Counted from the stretch's first letter, positions 1-11,435 are shown. The stretch is DNA of 64,000 nucleotides from Methylibium sp. NZG (GCA_001263235.1 LGRD01000024.1:124001-188000), one strand, 5' to 3'. The notes: generated by a model from the sequence alone, not told the origin. Numbers and translations are program-made.

Positions 1-797
1 AACTCAACAGCCTGGGCCAGCCGGCCGAGCGCCAGGCGCACCGCGCGGCGCTGATCGCGCACTTCGAGGCGCATGCCCACGTGCTCGACGACGACGCGCG
101 CCGCCGCCTGCTCACCAACCCGCTGCGCATCCTCGACAACAAGAACCCGGCCATGCAGCCGGTCGTCGAGGCTGCGCCGCAGCTGATGGACTTCCTCGGC
201 GAAGCCTCGCTTGCGCATCTGGCCGCGGTGCGTGCCGCGTTGGATGCGGCCGGCCTGGCCTACCGCATCAACCCGCGGCTGGTGCGCGGCATGGACTACT
301 ACAACCTGACCGTCTTCGAGTGGGTGACGGACAAGCTCGGCTCGCAAGGCACGGTCTGCGGCGGGGGGCGCTACGACGGCCTGTTCGAGCAGCTCGGCGG
401 CAAGCCGACGCCGGCGATCGGCTGGGGCATGGGTGTGGAGCGCATGCTGCTGTTGCTCGAAGCGGTCGGCGTGGCTGCCGCGACGGCGTCACCCGACGTC
501 TACGCCATCGTGCCGGCGGCCAGCGCCATGCCCACGGCGATGGCCACTTGCGAGGCGCTGCGCAGCGCCGGCCTCAAGGTACAGATGCACGCCGCCGGCG
601 CCGACGCCTGGGGCAGCATGAAGTCGCAGTTCAAACGCGCCGACGCGAGCGGTGCGCGCTTTGCGCTGATCTTCGGCGCTGACGAACTCGCGCGCGGTGC
701 CGTGGCCTGCAAGTCCCTGCGCGATGCTGCTGCGCCGCAGCGCGAACTGGTTCTGGACCAGCCCGCCACCTGGGCGGCCGACTTGCTCATCGCATAA
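1..797 (+). CDS. hisS: Histidyl-tRNA synthetase, 3' part (5' end outside window)
   Basis: This class II synthetase charges tRNA-His with histidine in the cytoplasm. The reading frame is open from the first bases, so the gene begins upstream; 264 residues plus the stop are visible. They carry the histidine-specific motif [12 protein letters not shown], the glycine-rich GGGRYDGL segment and class II motif 3 (GWGMGVERM). The last ~90 residues match the anticodon-binding domain in size and position. The TAA stop lies 26 bp before the next gene. hisS followed by a YfgM-like gene and bamB is the usual betaproteobacterial and gammaproteobacterial order. Only the missing N-terminus limits the call. 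Confidence 0.97.
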   Translation, partial: LNSLGQPAERQAHRAALIAHFEAHAHVLDDDARRRLLTNPLRILDNKNPAMQPVVEAAPQLMDFLGEASLAHLAAVRAALDAAGLAYRINPRLVRGMDYYNLTVFEWVTDKLGSQGTVCGGGRYDGLFEQLGGKPTPAIGWGMGVERMLLLLEAVGVAAATASPDVYAIVPAASAMPTAMATCEALRSAGLKVQMHAAGADAWGSMKSQFKRADASGARFALIFGADELARGAVACKSLRDAAAPQRELVLDQPATWAADLLIA

Positions 798-823
798 TCC
801 CGGATTCACTCGATCTTCTCAGC

Positions 824-1501
824 ATGGCCACCCATCTCGACCTCGAAGAACAAGAACAGCTCGACCGGCTCAAGGGCTTCTGGAGGCAGTACGGCAACCT
901 GATCACCTGGACGCTGATCGCGGTGCTCGGTGCGTTTGCCGCCTGGAACGGCTGGAACTGGTGGCAGCGCGAGCAGTCGGGCAGGGCCAGCGCGATGTAC
1001 GACGAACTCGAGAAAGCCGCGCAGGCCGGCGACGCCGCCAAGGCGGCCGGCGTGTTTGCCGACATGAAGGAGCGCTTTCCGCGCACCACCTTCACGCAGC
1101 AAGGCGCCTTGCTCGCCGCCAAGACGCAGTTCGACAAGGGCCAGCTCGACGCCGCCGCCACCACGCTCACCTGGGCCGCCGACAACGCCGCCGAGGCGGA
1201 GTACAAAACGGCCGCCCGCCTGCGCCTGGCCGGCTTGCTGCTCGACCAGAAGAAGTACGACGACGCGCTGAAGGCGCTCGACGGCGCGACCGCCAAGGAG
1301 TTCGAGGCGCTCGTGGCCGACCGCCGCGGCGACGTGCTGCTGGCGCAAGGCAAGACCGATGACGCCAAGGCCGCCTTCAACAAGGCATGGCAGGCGATGG
1401 ACCCGACGGTCGACTACCGGCGGCTGATCGAAGCCAAGCTGACCGCGTTGGGCGCTGCGCCCGAGGCCGCCAAGGCGCCCGCCGCCGGCAGCGCCAAATG
1501 A
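824..1501 (+). CDS. yfgM: YfgM-family membrane-anchored TPR protein
   Basis: This 225-residue protein has a short cytoplasmic N-terminus rich in acidic residues, one membrane segment at about residues 24-44 and an Ala-rich helical C-terminal part with tetratricopeptide-like repeats. That is the layout of E. coli YfgM, a SecYEG- and PpiD-associated protein thought to help hand over secreted proteins in the periplasm. Its place between hisS and bamB is the conserved context and strongly supports the family call. The stop codon overlaps the bamB start (ATGA), so the two are probably translationally coupled. Confidence 0.9.
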   Translation: MATHLDLEEQEQLDRLKGFWRQYGNLITWTLIAVLGAFAAWNGWNWWQREQSGRASAMYDELEKAAQAGDAAKAAGVFADMKERFPRTTFTQQGALLAAKTQFDKGQLDAAATTLTWAADNAAEAEYKTAARLRLAGLLLDQKKYDDALKALDGATAKEFEALVADRRGDVLLAQGKTDDAKAAFNKAWQAMDPTVDYRRLIEAKLTALGAAPEAAKAPAAGSAK

Positions 1502-2643
1502 GTCGAATCGCAGGCCGGGGCGCGCTGCTGGCCGCGCTTTTGGGCGTGTCGCTGGGGGCATCCGCACTGCTCGCCGGCTGCAGCCTCGGCCCCGACAAAC
1601 CGACGCCGAAGCCGCTCGTCGAGTTCACCCCGCAGATCGCCGGCAAGGTGGTCTGGCAGCAGCGCGTGGACGGCGTGGACTTCCCGCTCGCGGTCGCGGT
1701 GAAAGACGGCGTCTTCACGCTCGCCGCCAACGACGGCACGGTGGTGGCGCTGCAGGCCGACACCGGCCGCGAGGTCTGGCGCGCGTCGGTGGGCAGCAAG
1801 CTCAGTGCCGGCGTGGGCAGTGACGGCCGGGTGGCGGCGGTCGTCACGCGCAACGGCGAATTGGTGGCGCTGCAAGCCGGCCGCGAGCTGTGGCGCAAGC
1901 CGATGGCCTCGCGCGTGACCACCGCACCGCTGGTGGCCGGCGAGCGCGTCTTCGTGCTCGGTGTGGACCGCAGCGTGAACGCCTTCGACGCGCTCGACGG
2001 CCGCAAGCTGTGGACGCTGCAACGCCCCGGTGACCCGCTGACCTTGTCGCAATCGGGCGTGATCGCGGCGTTCAAGGACACGCTGGTGGTCGGGCAGGGT
2101 CCTCGCATGGCTGGCGTCGACCCGCTGCGCGGCACCGTCCGCTGGGAGGTGCCGGTGGCCACGCCGCGCGGCACGAACGAGGTCGAGCGGCTGGCCGACC
2201 TCGTCGGCCCGCCGACCCGGTTCGGCAACGTGATCTGCGCGCGCGCCTTCCAGTCGGCCGTCGGCTGCGTCAACGCTGAGCGCGGCACGCTGGTGTGGAC
2301 CAAAAACACCGGCGGCACCGATGCCGTGGTGGTCGATGACGGCTACCTGTTCGGCGCCGACGCCACCGACCGGCTGACCGCTTGGCGTACCGCGACGGGC
2401 GAGGTTGCGTGGACGACCGACAGCCTGCTCTACCGCGGCCTGAGCGCGCCGCTGTCGGCCGGCAAGACGCTGGTGGTGGGCGACGCGGGCGGGCTGGTTC
2501 ACTGGTTCTCGCGCGAGAAGGGCGAGCCGCTGCTGCGCCTGCCCACCGACGGCAGCGCGGTGGCCGCCGCGCCGGTCGCGTCGGACCTGACGATGCTCGT
2601 CGTCACCCGCCGCGGCGGCGTGTTTGCGTTCCGTCCCGAGTGA
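1498..2643 (+). CDS. bamB: Outer membrane assembly lipoprotein BamB
   Basis: BamB is the eight-bladed beta-propeller lipoprotein of the BAM complex that helps BamA insert outer-membrane proteins. The 381-residue product starts with a lipoprotein signal ending in LLAGC, with Cys28 as the lipidated residue. It then shows repeated propeller-type strands with PQQ-like motifs such as [21 protein letters not shown] and ATGEVAW. The frame is open further upstream (to 1387), but the ATG at 1498 overlapping the yfgM stop puts the signal peptide at the very N-terminus and is preferred. BamA lies about 25 kb downstream in the same window. Confidence 0.95.
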   Translation: MSRIAGRGALLAALLGVSLGASALLAGCSLGPDKPTPKPLVEFTPQIAGKVVWQQRVDGVDFPLAVAVKDGVFTLAANDGTVVALQADTGREVWRASVGSKLSAGVGSDGRVAAVVTRNGELVALQAGRELWRKPMASRVTTAPLVAGERVFVLGVDRSVNAFDALDGRKLWTLQRPGDPLTLSQSGVIAAFKDTLVVGQGPRMAGVDPLRGTVRWEVPVATPRGTNEVERLADLVGPPTRFGNVICARAFQSAVGCVNAERGTLVWTKNTGGTDAVVVDDGYLFGADATDRLTAWRTATGEVAWTTDSLLYRGLSAPLSAGKTLVVGDAGGLVHWFSREKGEPLLRLPTDGSAVAAAPVASDLTMLVVTRRGGVFAFRPE

Positions 2644-2698
2644 CGACGGCCGTGAAAGCGGGGCACTGCGCCAGCACCACCCGCGGGCCCGCGGCGCG

Positions 2699-4036
2699 AT
2701 GAAACCCGTCATCGCCGTGGTCGGCCGCCCCAACGTCGGCAAGTCAACGTTGTTCAACCGCATGACCAAGAGCCGCGACGCGATCGTGGCCGACTTTGCC
2801 GGCCTCACCCGCGACCGCCACTACGGCGACGGCCGCAGCGGCGAGCACAGCTTCATCGTCGTGGACACCGGCGGCTTCGAGCCCGACAGCACGACCGGCA
2901 TCGTCAAAGAGATGGCCAAACAGACCCGTCAGGCGGTGGCCGAGGCCGATGCGGTGATCTTCGTCGTCGATGTGCGAGCTGGCGTGGCCGGGCAGGACCA
3001 CGACATCGCCCGCTACCTGCGCGCCACCGGCAAGAAGGTGGTGCTGGCGGCGAACAAGGCCGAGGGCATGTCGGAGTCGCCGCTGCTGGCCGAATTCTTC
3101 GAGCTGGGGCTGGGCGCGCCGCACCCGGTCTCGGCCGCGCACGGCGAGGGCGTGCGCAGCCTCACCGACGCGGCGCTGGCCGATTTCCATTTCGACGAAG
3201 ACGAAGAAGCCGAGCCGGAAGAGGGCGCGCCCATCCGCCTGGCGGTCGCCGGCCGGCCCAACGTCGGCAAGTCCACGCTGATCAACACCTGGCTCGGCGA
3301 AGAGCGCCTGGTCGCGTTCGATCAGCCGGGCACGACGCGCGACGCGATCACCGTGCCCTTCGAGCGCAACGGCCAGAAGTTCGAGCTGATCGACACGGCC
3401 GGGCTGCGCCGCAAGGGCAAGGTTTTCGAGGCGATCGAGAAGTTCTCGGTCGTCAAGACGCTGCAGGCAATCGCCGACGCGAACGTGGTGCTGCTGCTGC
3501 TCGACGCCACCCAGGGCGTGACCGACCAGGACGCGCACATCGCGGGCTACATCCTGGAGAGCGGCCGCGCCGTCGTGCTGGCGGTGAACAAGTGGGACGC
3601 GGTGGACGAGTACCAGAAGCAGACGCTGGCGCGCTCGATCGAGATGCGCCTGGCCTTCCTGAAGTTCGCGCCGGTGCTGCACATCTCGGCGATCAAACGC
3701 CAGGGCCTCGGGCCGGTGTGGAAGTCGATCGCCGATGCGCACGCGTCGGCCACGCGCAAGATGTCCACGCCAGTGCTGACGCGGCTGTTGCAAGACGCCG
3801 TCGAACACCAGACGCCCAAACGCGCCGGCGCCTTCCGCCCCAAGCTGCGTTATGCGCACCAGGGCGGCATGAATCCGCCGATCATCGTGATCCACGGCAA
3901 CTCGCTGGAGCACGTCACCGATGTCTACAAGCGCTTTCTGGAGGGCCGCTTTCGCGAGCACTTCAAGCTGACCGGCACGCCGCTGCGCATCGAGATGCGA
4001 TCGTCGCGCAACCCGTTCGACGACAAGGGGCGCTGA
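2699..4036 (+). CDS. der: Ribosome-assembly GTPase Der (EngA)
   Basis: Der is an essential GTPase with two G domains that acts in 50S subunit maturation. The 445-residue protein has a first P-loop GRPNVGKST near residue 9 and a second identical P-loop near residue 184. Each is followed by DTAG/DTGG-type G3 motifs and NKxE/NKWD G4 motifs, and a C-terminal KH-like domain completes it. The open frame extends to 2624, but the conserved N-terminus [12 protein letters not shown] begins at the ATG at 2699. It lies 55 bp after bamB and is followed by hfq, the usual order. Confidence 0.97.
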   Translation: MKPVIAVVGRPNVGKSTLFNRMTKSRDAIVADFAGLTRDRHYGDGRSGEHSFIVVDTGGFEPDSTTGIVKEMAKQTRQAVAEADAVIFVVDVRAGVAGQDHDIARYLRATGKKVVLAANKAEGMSESPLLAEFFELGLGAPHPVSAAHGEGVRSLTDAALADFHFDEDEEAEPEEGAPIRLAVAGRPNVGKSTLINTWLGEERLVAFDQPGTTRDAITVPFERNGQKFELIDTAGLRRKGKVFEAIEKFSVVKTLQAIADANVVLLLLDATQGVTDQDAHIAGYILESGRAVVLAVNKWDAVDEYQKQTLARSIEMRLAFLKFAPVLHISAIKRQGLGPVWKSIADAHASATRKMSTPVLTRLLQDAVEHQTPKRAGAFRPKLRYAHQGGMNPPIIVIHGNSLEHVTDVYKRFLEGRFREHFKLTGTPLRIEMRSSRNPFDDKGR

Positions 4037-4200
4037 TTTGCCGCCACCAAAGCGCATCAAAACGCACCAGTGCGGGGCGTCAGGTCATGTCGCCCGGACC
4101 GTGGTCCGGCGGGGTATCCGGGGCTTTGGGGCCAATCGGCTGCGCCGCTCGACGCTGTGTTAATGTCCCCGACTTCTGAACTTTCATCACGGAGAATATC

Positions 4201-4443
4201 GTGAGCAACAAAGGGCAACTCCTACAAGACCCGTTCTTGAACCTGCTGCGCAAAGAGCATGTTCCCGTCTCGATCTACCTGGTCAACGGCATCAAGCTGC
4301 AGGGGCACATCGAGTCGTTCGACCAGTACGTCGTGTTGCTGCGCAACACCGTGACGCAGATGGTCTACAAGCACGCCATCTCCACTGTCGTGCCAGGGCG
4401 CGCAGTCAACTTCCAGGCTGCCGAAGCCCCGCCCCAGCCTTGA
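4201..4443 (+). CDS. hfq: RNA chaperone Hfq
   Basis: Hfq is the hexameric Sm-like RNA chaperone that pairs small RNAs with mRNAs. The 80-residue product has the Sm1 region ([18 protein letters not shown]), the distal-face [10 protein letters not shown] segment and the Sm2 motif [12 protein letters not shown], almost identical to the E. coli protein. It is shorter than E. coli Hfq (102 residues) because the acidic/flexible C-terminal tail is reduced to a few Ala, Glu and Pro residues, which is common in betaproteobacteria. Translation starts at GTG, preceded by the ribosome-binding sequence ACGGAGAA. It sits just ahead of hflX. Confidence 0.97.
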   Translation: MSNKGQLLQDPFLNLLRKEHVPVSIYLVNGIKLQGHIESFDQYVVLLRNTVTQMVYKHAISTVVPGRAVNFQAAEAPPQP

Positions 4444-4482
4444 TGCCCGCGGCCATGGCCTGCCTACTCTGCGCAGTGCGGC

Positions 4483-5775
4483 TTGCACCTTGAGCGCACT
4501 TTGAGTTCAGCCGATTCGACATTCTCCGCAGCGGCGGACAACCCCGCGCGCGCCATTCTGGTCGGGGTGGATTTTGGTCGTGCGCGTTCGTTCGACGGCA
4601 CGCTCGACGAACTGGCGCTGCTGGCCGAGTCGGCCGGCGACGTGGCGGTGGCGCGGCTCGTCGCGCGGCGCAAGGCGCCCGACCCGGCGCTGTTCGTCGG
4701 CTCGGGCAAGGCCGACGAGATCAAGGCCCTGGTGCTGGCGCACGACGCCGAGGCCGTGCTGTTCGACCAGGCGCTGTCGCCGGCGCAGCAACGCAACCTC
4801 GAGCGCCACCTCGGCGTGGCGGTGGCCGATCGCACGATGCTCATTCTCGAGATCTTCGGCGAGCGCGCCCAAAGCCACGAGGGCAAGCTGCAGGTCGAGC
4901 TGGCGCGGCTGCAGTATTTGTCGACCCGGCTCGTGCGGCGCTGGAGCCACCTGGAGCGGCAGCGTGGTGGCATCGGCACGCGCGGCGGCCCGGGTGAGGC
5001 GCAGTTGGAGCTCGACAAACGCATCATCGGCGAGCGAATCAAAGGCGTGAAGCAGCGCCTGGACCGCGTCAAGCGCCAACGCAGCACGCAGCGGCGCTCA
5101 CGCGAGCGCAACCAGACTTTTCGCGTTTCGCTGGTCGGCTACACCAACGCTGGCAAGTCCACCCTGTTCAATGCCATGGTCAACGCGCGTGCCTACGCCG
5201 CAGACCAGTTGTTCGCCACGCTCGACACGACGACGCGCCAGTTGTTTTTGGAAGACGCGGGCCGTTCGGTGTCGCTCTCCGACACGGTCGGCTTCATCCG
5301 CGACCTGCCGCACAAGCTGGTCGAGGCCTTCGAAGCCACGCTGAAGGAAGCCGCCGACGCCGACCTGCTGCTGCACGTCGTCGATTGCGCCAGCCCTGTG
5401 CTTTCCGAGCAGATGGCTGAAGTGCAGCGCGTGCTGGCCGAAATCGGCGCACAGGACGTGCCGCAGGTGCTGGTCTTCAACAAGCTCGACCGGCTCGACG
5501 CGGCGCAGGTGCCGCGCACCCTGCACGATGAGTTCGAGATCGACGCCGGCCTGCGCGTGCCGCGGGTTTTCGTCAGCGCGCAGGTCGGGACGGGGCTGGA
5601 CGTTTTGCGAACCCTGGTGTCCGCACAGCTCGCGGCGGCAGACCTGAGCACCTTGAAGCCCCGCGATGCAGCCTCACCTCACGTTGCCGCATCGGAGCAT
5701 CCGGCAGCCGGCGCCGACCCCGAACTGCACGACCCTCAGCCAATGTCCACCCTCCTTTCAGTCACCACCCCATGA
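4483..5775 (+). CDS. hflX: Ribosome-splitting GTPase HflX
   Basis: HflX is a GTPase that binds the 50S subunit and rescues stalled or stressed ribosomes. The protein has the N-terminal nucleotide-binding HflX domain (ILVGVDFG near the start, later GSGKADEIK). A linker helix rich in Arg/Lys leads into a G domain with the P-loop GYTNAGKST and the DTVGFIRDLP and NKLD motifs. The start is uncertain: TTG at 4483 and TTG at 4501 are both possible and neither has a strong ribosome-binding site. The 3' end overlaps the hflK start as ATGA (5772-5775), which points to coupled translation in an hfq-hflX-hflK-hflC operon. Confidence 0.95.
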   Translation: MHLERTLSSADSTFSAAADNPARAILVGVDFGRARSFDGTLDELALLAESAGDVAVARLVARRKAPDPALFVGSGKADEIKALVLAHDAEAVLFDQALSPAQQRNLERHLGVAVADRTMLILEIFGERAQSHEGKLQVELARLQYLSTRLVRRWSHLERQRGGIGTRGGPGEAQLELDKRIIGERIKGVKQRLDRVKRQRSTQRRSRERNQTFRVSLVGYTNAGKSTLFNAMVNARAYAADQLFATLDTTTRQLFLEDAGRSVSLSDTVGFIRDLPHKLVEAFEATLKEAADADLLLHVVDCASPVLSEQMAEVQRVLAEIGAQDVPQVLVFNKLDRLDAAQVPRTLHDEFEIDAGLRVPRVFVSAQVGTGLDVLRTLVSAQLAAADLSTLKPRDAASPHVAASEHPAAGADPELHDPQPMSTLLSVTTP

Positions 5776-7118
5776 GCCCACAGAGCATTGCAAATCCTGA
5801 CGGCAGCGCACGAGCGGGGGCCTGGCGCTCCGTTTGGCTGGCCACGCGCGACCTGCTCACCGGCCTCGCGACGATCGCGTGGAGCCGGCTGACCGGGCGG
5901 CATCTGGCCACTGGCGGGCGTGGCGACGGCCCTCCCGACCTCGACGAACTCTGGCGCGACCTGAACAAGAAGCTCGGCGGCCTGTTCGGCGGCAAGGGTG
6001 GCGCGCCACGCAACAACAACAGCAACGGTTCGGGCGGTGATGGTGGGGGTGGCGGTGGCGGCGGGCCGAGCTTCCAGCCCGACATGAAGAGTGCCGGCAT
6101 CGGCGCGTTGCTGATCGGCGGCGTCGTGGCCCTCATCTGGCTGGGCAGCGGCTTTTTCATCGTGCAAGAAGGCGAGCAGGCCGTCGTCACTTCGTTCGGC
6201 AAGTTCGCCCGCACCGAAGACGCCGGCTTCAAATGGCGCCTGCCGTACCCGTTCCAGGCGCACGAGACGGTGCGCGTGACGCAGTTGCGCTCGCGCGAGG
6301 TCGGCAAGAACGTCGTCAGCCAGGCCACAGGCCTGCGCGACTCGTCGATGCTGACCCAGGACGAGAACATCGTCGACATCCGCTTCACGGTGCAGTACCG
6401 GCTCAAGGACGCGCGTGCGTTTCTGTTCGAGAACCGCGACCCGGAAGAGGCGGTGTCGCTCGCGGCCGAGTCGGCGGTGCGCGAGATTGTCGGCAAGAGC
6501 AACATCGACTCGGTGCTGTACGAGCAGCGCGACGCGATCGCTGCCGAGTTGGTCAAGTCGATCCAGGTGCAACTCGACCGGCTCCAGGCGGGCATCGTGG
6601 TCGTCAACGTCAACGTGCAGAGCGTGCAGCCGCCCGAGCAGGTGCTGGCCTCGTTCGAGGACACCCTCAAGGCAGGCCAGGACGGCGACCGCCTCAAGAA
6701 GGAAGGACTGGCGTATGCCAGCGACGTGATCCCCAAGGCGCAGGGCTCGGCGGCGCGCTTGCGCGAGGAAGCCGAGGGCTACAAGTCCCGCGTGATCGCG
6801 CAGGCCGAGGGCGATGCGCAGCGCTTCAAGCAGGTGCTGGCCGAGTACCAGAAGGCCCCCACCGTCACGCGCGACCGACTCTACATCGAGACGATGCAGC
6901 AGGTCTACTCCAACGTCAGCAAGGTCATGATCGAGAACCGCAGCAACTCCAACCTGCTGTACCTGCCGCTGGACAAGCTGATGCAGCAAGCCACCACCAG
7001 CGTGCCGCCTTCGGCTGTGCCGCTTTCCCCCGCTGCAGTCGAGCCCGCCACATCGACCGGTACGGTCGACGTGCGCTCGCGCGACGGCCAGCGCGGCCGC
7101 GACCGCGACGGCCGTTGA
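5772..7118 (+). CDS. hflK: HflK, SPFH subunit of the FtsH regulator HflKC
   Basis: HflK and HflC form a large membrane assembly that encloses and modulates the FtsH protease. The 448-residue protein has a Gly/Asn-rich cytoplasmic region (residues 76-100), one membrane segment at about 108-130 and an SPFH/band-7 domain starting at FFIVQEGEQAVV. A long coiled-coil region follows in the periplasm. The family motif GPPDLDELW appears at residues 53-61. It is preceded by about 50 residues that do not look like the usual short HflK N-terminus. The ATG overlaps the hflX stop, and hflC follows after 18 bp. Confidence 0.95.
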   Translation: MSPQSIANPDGSARAGAWRSVWLATRDLLTGLATIAWSRLTGRHLATGGRGDGPPDLDELWRDLNKKLGGLFGGKGGAPRNNNSNGSGGDGGGGGGGGPSFQPDMKSAGIGALLIGGVVALIWLGSGFFIVQEGEQAVVTSFGKFARTEDAGFKWRLPYPFQAHETVRVTQLRSREVGKNVVSQATGLRDSSMLTQDENIVDIRFTVQYRLKDARAFLFENRDPEEAVSLAAESAVREIVGKSNIDSVLYEQRDAIAAELVKSIQVQLDRLQAGIVVVNVNVQSVQPPEQVLASFEDTLKAGQDGDRLKKEGLAYASDVIPKAQGSAARLREEAEGYKSRVIAQAEGDAQRFKQVLAEYQKAPTVTRDRLYIETMQQVYSNVSKVMIENRSNSNLLYLPLDKLMQQATTSVPPSAVPLSPAAVEPATSTGTVDVRSRDGQRGRDRDGR

Positions 7119-7136
7119 GTCGAAGGAGCACACAAC

Positions 7137-8030
7137 ATGAACCGAATTGGTCTGATCGTTGCCGGCGCACTGCTGGCGCTGATGGTGCTGGCTTCGACCC
7201 TGTTCGTGGTCGATCAACGCCAGGTGGGCGTGATCTACGCGCTGGGTGAAATCAAGGAGGTCGTGCAGGAGCCCGGCCTGAACTGGAAGCTGCCGCCGCC
7301 GTTCCAGAACGTCGTGTTCCTCGACCGCCGCATCCAGACGCTGGACAGCCCCGAAACGCGGCCGATTTTTACTGCCGAGAAGAAGAGCCTGGTGATTGAC
7401 TGGCTGGTGAAGTGGCGCGTGGCCGAGCCGCGCCAGTTCATCCGCAACAACGGCGTGGACATGCGCAACCTCGAGTCGCGCCTCTCGCCGGTGGTGCACG
7501 CAGCGTTCAACGAAGAGGTGACCAAGCGCACGGTGGGCGGCGTGCTGTCGACCGAGCGCGACAAGGTGGTGCAAGACGTGCGCAACCGCCTAACCGACGA
7601 CGCCAAGGCCTTCGGTATCGAGATCCTCGACGTTCGCATCAAGCGCGTCGACTTCGTCGCCAACATCACCGAGTCGATCTACAGCCGCATGAAGTCCGAA
7701 CGGCTGCAGGTGGCGAACCAGTTGCGCTCCACCGGCACGGCCGAGGGCGAGAAGATCCGCGCCGACGCCGACCGGCAGCGCGAGGTGATCGTCGCCGAGG
7801 CCTATCGCGACGCCCAGAAGGTCAAGGGCGACGGCGACGCCAAGGCCTCTGCGCTGTTTGCCGATGCCTTTGGCCGCGACCCGCAGTTCGCCCAGTTCTA
7901 CCGCAGCCTCGAGGCCTACCGCGCGAGCTTTCGCAACCGCTCCGACGTGATGGTGGTGGACCCGAGCAGCGAGTTCTTCAAGGCGTTGCGCGGCAGCGGC
8001 GCCACGCCTGCGCCCGCTGCGCGGAATTAG
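7137..8030 (+). CDS. hflC: HflC, SPFH subunit of the FtsH regulator HflKC
   Basis: HflC is the partner of HflK in the HflKC-FtsH membrane complex. The 297-residue protein has an N-terminal membrane anchor (about residues 4-24) followed by the SPFH core, beginning with FVVDQRQVGVIYALGEI. The region near residues 165-250 is helical and charged, with the family segments VRIKRVDF and YSRMKSERLQVANQLRSTG. A clear ribosome-binding site (AAGGAG) precedes the ATG. The short DUF2065 gene follows within 4 bp, as in E. coli where yjeT follows hflC. Confidence 0.96.
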   Translation: MNRIGLIVAGALLALMVLASTLFVVDQRQVGVIYALGEIKEVVQEPGLNWKLPPPFQNVVFLDRRIQTLDSPETRPIFTAEKKSLVIDWLVKWRVAEPRQFIRNNGVDMRNLESRLSPVVHAAFNEEVTKRTVGGVLSTERDKVVQDVRNRLTDDAKAFGIEILDVRIKRVDFVANITESIYSRMKSERLQVANQLRSTGTAEGEKIRADADRQREVIVAEAYRDAQKVKGDGDAKASALFADAFGRDPQFAQFYRSLEAYRASFRNRSDVMVVDPSSEFFKALRGSGATPAPAARN

Positions 8031-8033
8031 CCG

Positions 8034-8237
8034 TTGGTTGCTGCGGGCTTGTGGGAGGCGCTGCTCGGCGCCTTCGCGTTGATGCTGGTCATCGAAGGCC
8101 TGCTGCCCTTCTTCAGCCCGACGGCATGGCGCAGCGTCTTCGAGCGCGCGACGAAGATGAGCGACGGGCAAATCCGCTTCCTGGGTCTGTCCAGCATGGT
8201 GGGCGGGGTGGTCATGCTGTTCGTCTTCTGGCCCTGA
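8034..8237 (+). CDS. DUF2065 (YjeT-like) small membrane protein
   Basis: This 67-residue protein of unknown function has two hydrophobic segments, around residues 7-25 and 50-66. They are separated by a polar loop containing [12 protein letters not shown]. The sequence [17 protein letters not shown] and the position directly after hflC are typical of the YjeT/DUF2065 family. The start is TTG (8034, or an in-frame TTG at 8049); the family usually begins close to the second. No function can be read from the sequence beyond a likely inner-membrane location and linkage to HflKC. Confidence 0.8.
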   Translation: MVAAGLWEALLGAFALMLVIEGLLPFFSPTAWRSVFERATKMSDGQIRFLGLSSMVGGVVMLFVFWP

Positions 8238-8281
8238 GCCTGGGCGTGATTGCAGTGCCGAGGGCGCCACCACCCCACCGG

Positions 8282-8287
8282 TACAAT
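8282..8287 (+). promoter_or_regulatory. Candidate -10 box upstream of hisZ
   Basis: The hexamer TACAAT lies 30 bp before the hisZ ATG inside GGTACAATTTCGG. No good -35 match is found at 16-18 bp, so this rests on the -10 alone. It would start a transcript for hisZ-purA separate from the hflKC operon. Confidence 0.35.
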
Positions 8288-8316
8288 TTCGGTTTTTGGT
8301 CCCCCGGCGGTTCCCC

Positions 8317-9483
8317 ATGACCTCTGCTTGGCTGTTGCCCGAGCACATTGCCGATGTGCTGCCGTCCCAGGCCCGGCACATTGAAGAACTCCGCCGCGGG
8401 CTGCTCGATGTGGCGCGTGGCTACGGCTGCGAATTGGTGATGCCGCCGCTGCTGGAGCACATCGAGTCGTTGTTGTCCGGCACCGGACACGAACTCGACC
8501 TGCGCACTTTCAAGCTCGTCGACCAGCTCAGCGGGCGCACGCTGGGTGTGCGCGCCGACAGCACGCCACAGGTGGCGCGCATCGACGCGCACCTGCTCAA
8601 CCGCGTTGGCGTGACACGGCTTTGCTACTGCGGGCCGGTGCTGCACACGCGCCCGTCGGGTGTGCGTGCGACACGCGAGCCACTGCAGTTCGGCGCCGAA
8701 ATCTTCGGCCACGCCGGCCTGGAGGCCGACCTCGAGGTGCAGGACCTCGCGCTCGACTGCCTGTACAAGGTGGGCTTGCTCGACATCACGCTGGACCTGG
8801 GGGATGCGCGCATCGTGCGTGGCGTTCTCGCAGGTGCAGCGCTGTCGAACGAGCTTGTCGCGGAAATCTACACTGCGCTGGCGGCGAAAGACGCATCGGC
8901 GGTGCAGAACTTGTCGCGCGGCTTGGCCGCCGATACACAGCGCGGCTTGCTGGCGCTGCTGTCGTTGTACGGTGGCCGCGAAGTGCTGGCTGCTGCACAG
9001 CGCGAGTTGCCCGCCCACCCGCTGATCAGCGCTGCGCTCAACGACCTCAAGTGGCTGGCGGATCACGCGCAGCAGGCGCACCCGGAGGTGCGTATCTCCT
9101 TCGATCTGGCCGACCTGAGCGGCTATGCCTACTACAGCGGCGCGCGATTTGCGGTGTTCGCCGCCGGGTCCAGCGATGCGGTGGCGCGCGGCGGCCGCTA
9201 CGACGAGGTCGGCGCGGTGTTCGGCCGCAAGCGGCCGGCGGTCGGCTTCAGCCTGGTGGACCTGAAGGAGCTGGCGCTGCTGGTGCCAGGGACGGGTCAG
9301 CGCGCAGCGATCCGCGCACCGTGGGCCGAAGACGCCACGCTGCGTGCCGCGGTGCGGCAGTTGCGCAGCCAGGGCGAGACAGTGGTCTGTATTCTGCCGG
9401 GCCACGAAGACGAAGGCCAAGAGTTCGCCTGCGACCGCGAACTCGCGGTATCGAACGGACAATGGACCATCTGCGCCCTCTGA
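8317..9483 (+). CDS. hisZ: ATP phosphoribosyltransferase regulatory subunit HisZ
   Basis: HisZ is a catalytically inactive relative of histidyl-tRNA synthetase. It pairs with the short form of HisG to make the first, feedback-regulated enzyme of histidine synthesis. The 388-residue protein starts at the ATG at 8317 ([16 protein letters not shown]), although the frame is open a little further upstream. It shows class II synthetase-like motifs: [12 protein letters not shown] for motif 2-like binding, [10 protein letters not shown] and GGRYDEVG. It lacks the C-terminal anticodon-binding domain of HisRS. Presence of HisZ implies a short HisG elsewhere in the genome. purA follows 61 bp downstream. 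Confidence 0.95.
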   Translation: MTSAWLLPEHIADVLPSQARHIEELRRGLLDVARGYGCELVMPPLLEHIESLLSGTGHELDLRTFKLVDQLSGRTLGVRADSTPQVARIDAHLLNRVGVTRLCYCGPVLHTRPSGVRATREPLQFGAEIFGHAGLEADLEVQDLALDCLYKVGLLDITLDLGDARIVRGVLAGAALSNELVAEIYTALAAKDASAVQNLSRGLAADTQRGLLALLSLYGGREVLAAAQRELPAHPLISAALNDLKWLADHAQQAHPEVRISFDLADLSGYAYYSGARFAVFAAGSSDAVARGGRYDEVGAVFGRKRPAVGFSLVDLKELALLVPGTGQRAAIRAPWAEDATLRAAVRQLRSQGETVVCILPGHEDEGQEFACDRELAVSNGQWTICAL

Positions 9484-9505
9484 TGAATGGATGGCGCCCC
9501 GATGA

Positions 9506-10876
<1,371 letters not shown>

Positions 10877-10913
10877 TGCCTGATTGACCAACCCCGACCC
10901 GCCTGGAGCCCGC

Positions 10914-11435
10914 ATGCTGACCGACGACGGAAAACACCTCTACGTCTCCTGGGACGAGTACCACATGCTCACAGAGCGACTCGCGCTGAAGGTGCATGCC
11001 TCCGGCTGGGAGTTCGACCAGATCCTGTGCCTCGCACGTGGCGGCATGCGGCCCGGCGACGTGCTGTCGCGCGTCTTCGACAAGCCGCTGGCGATCATGT
11101 CCACCAGCTCGTACCGCGCCGAGGCTGGCACCATCCAGGGCCGGCTCGACATGGCCAAGTACATCACGCTGCCCAAGGGCGAACTGGCCGGACGCGTGCT
11201 GCTGATCGACGACCTGGCCGACTCGGGCGTGACGCTGCGCGCCGTGGTCGACCGGCTGCGCGGCATGCCGTCGATCAGCGAACTGCGTTCGGCAGTCATC
11301 TGGACGAAGGGCGTGTCGAGCTACACGCCCGACTACTTCGTCGAATTGCTGCCCACCAGCCCGTGGATCCACCAGCCGTTCGAGGAGTACGACGAACTGA
11401 GGCCCGAAGGGCTTGCGAAGAAGTTCGTCATCTGA
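10914..11435 (+). CDS. Phosphoribosyltransferase (purine salvage type)
   Basis: This protein of 173 residues belongs to the type I phosphoribosyltransferase fold, which uses PRPP. The PRPP-binding motif is VLLIDDLADSGVTL, with two consecutive Asp residues, and an N-terminal LARGGMRPG loop fits the hood/pyrophosphate site. The family near purA in Burkholderiales is usually annotated as hypoxanthine or xanthine-guanine phosphoribosyltransferase, but the substrate cannot be fixed from sequence. I prefer the ATG at 10914, preceded by GGAG, over the in-frame TTG at 10884. It lies 37 bp after purA and probably shares its transcript. Confidence 0.88.
   Translation: MLTDDGKHLYVSWDEYHMLTERLALKVHASGWEFDQILCLARGGMRPGDVLSRVFDKPLAIMSTSSYRAEAGTIQGRLDMAKYITLPKGELAGRVLLIDDLADSGVTLRAVVDRLRGMPSISELRSAVIWTKGVSSYTPDYFVELLPTSPWIHQPFEEYDELRPEGLAKKFVI

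Noticed and set aside
4094-4109. Perfect hairpin CCGGAC-CGTG-GTCCGG between der and hfq as a terminator
   Set aside because: The stem is short and no T-run follows, so termination is not supported. It may be a leader structure of hfq, but nothing more can be said.
5736-7574. A 612-codon open frame on the minus strand over hflK/hflC
   Set aside because: It is antisense to two well-conserved genes and its product is His/Arg/Ala-rich without domains, as expected for a shadow frame in GC-rich DNA.
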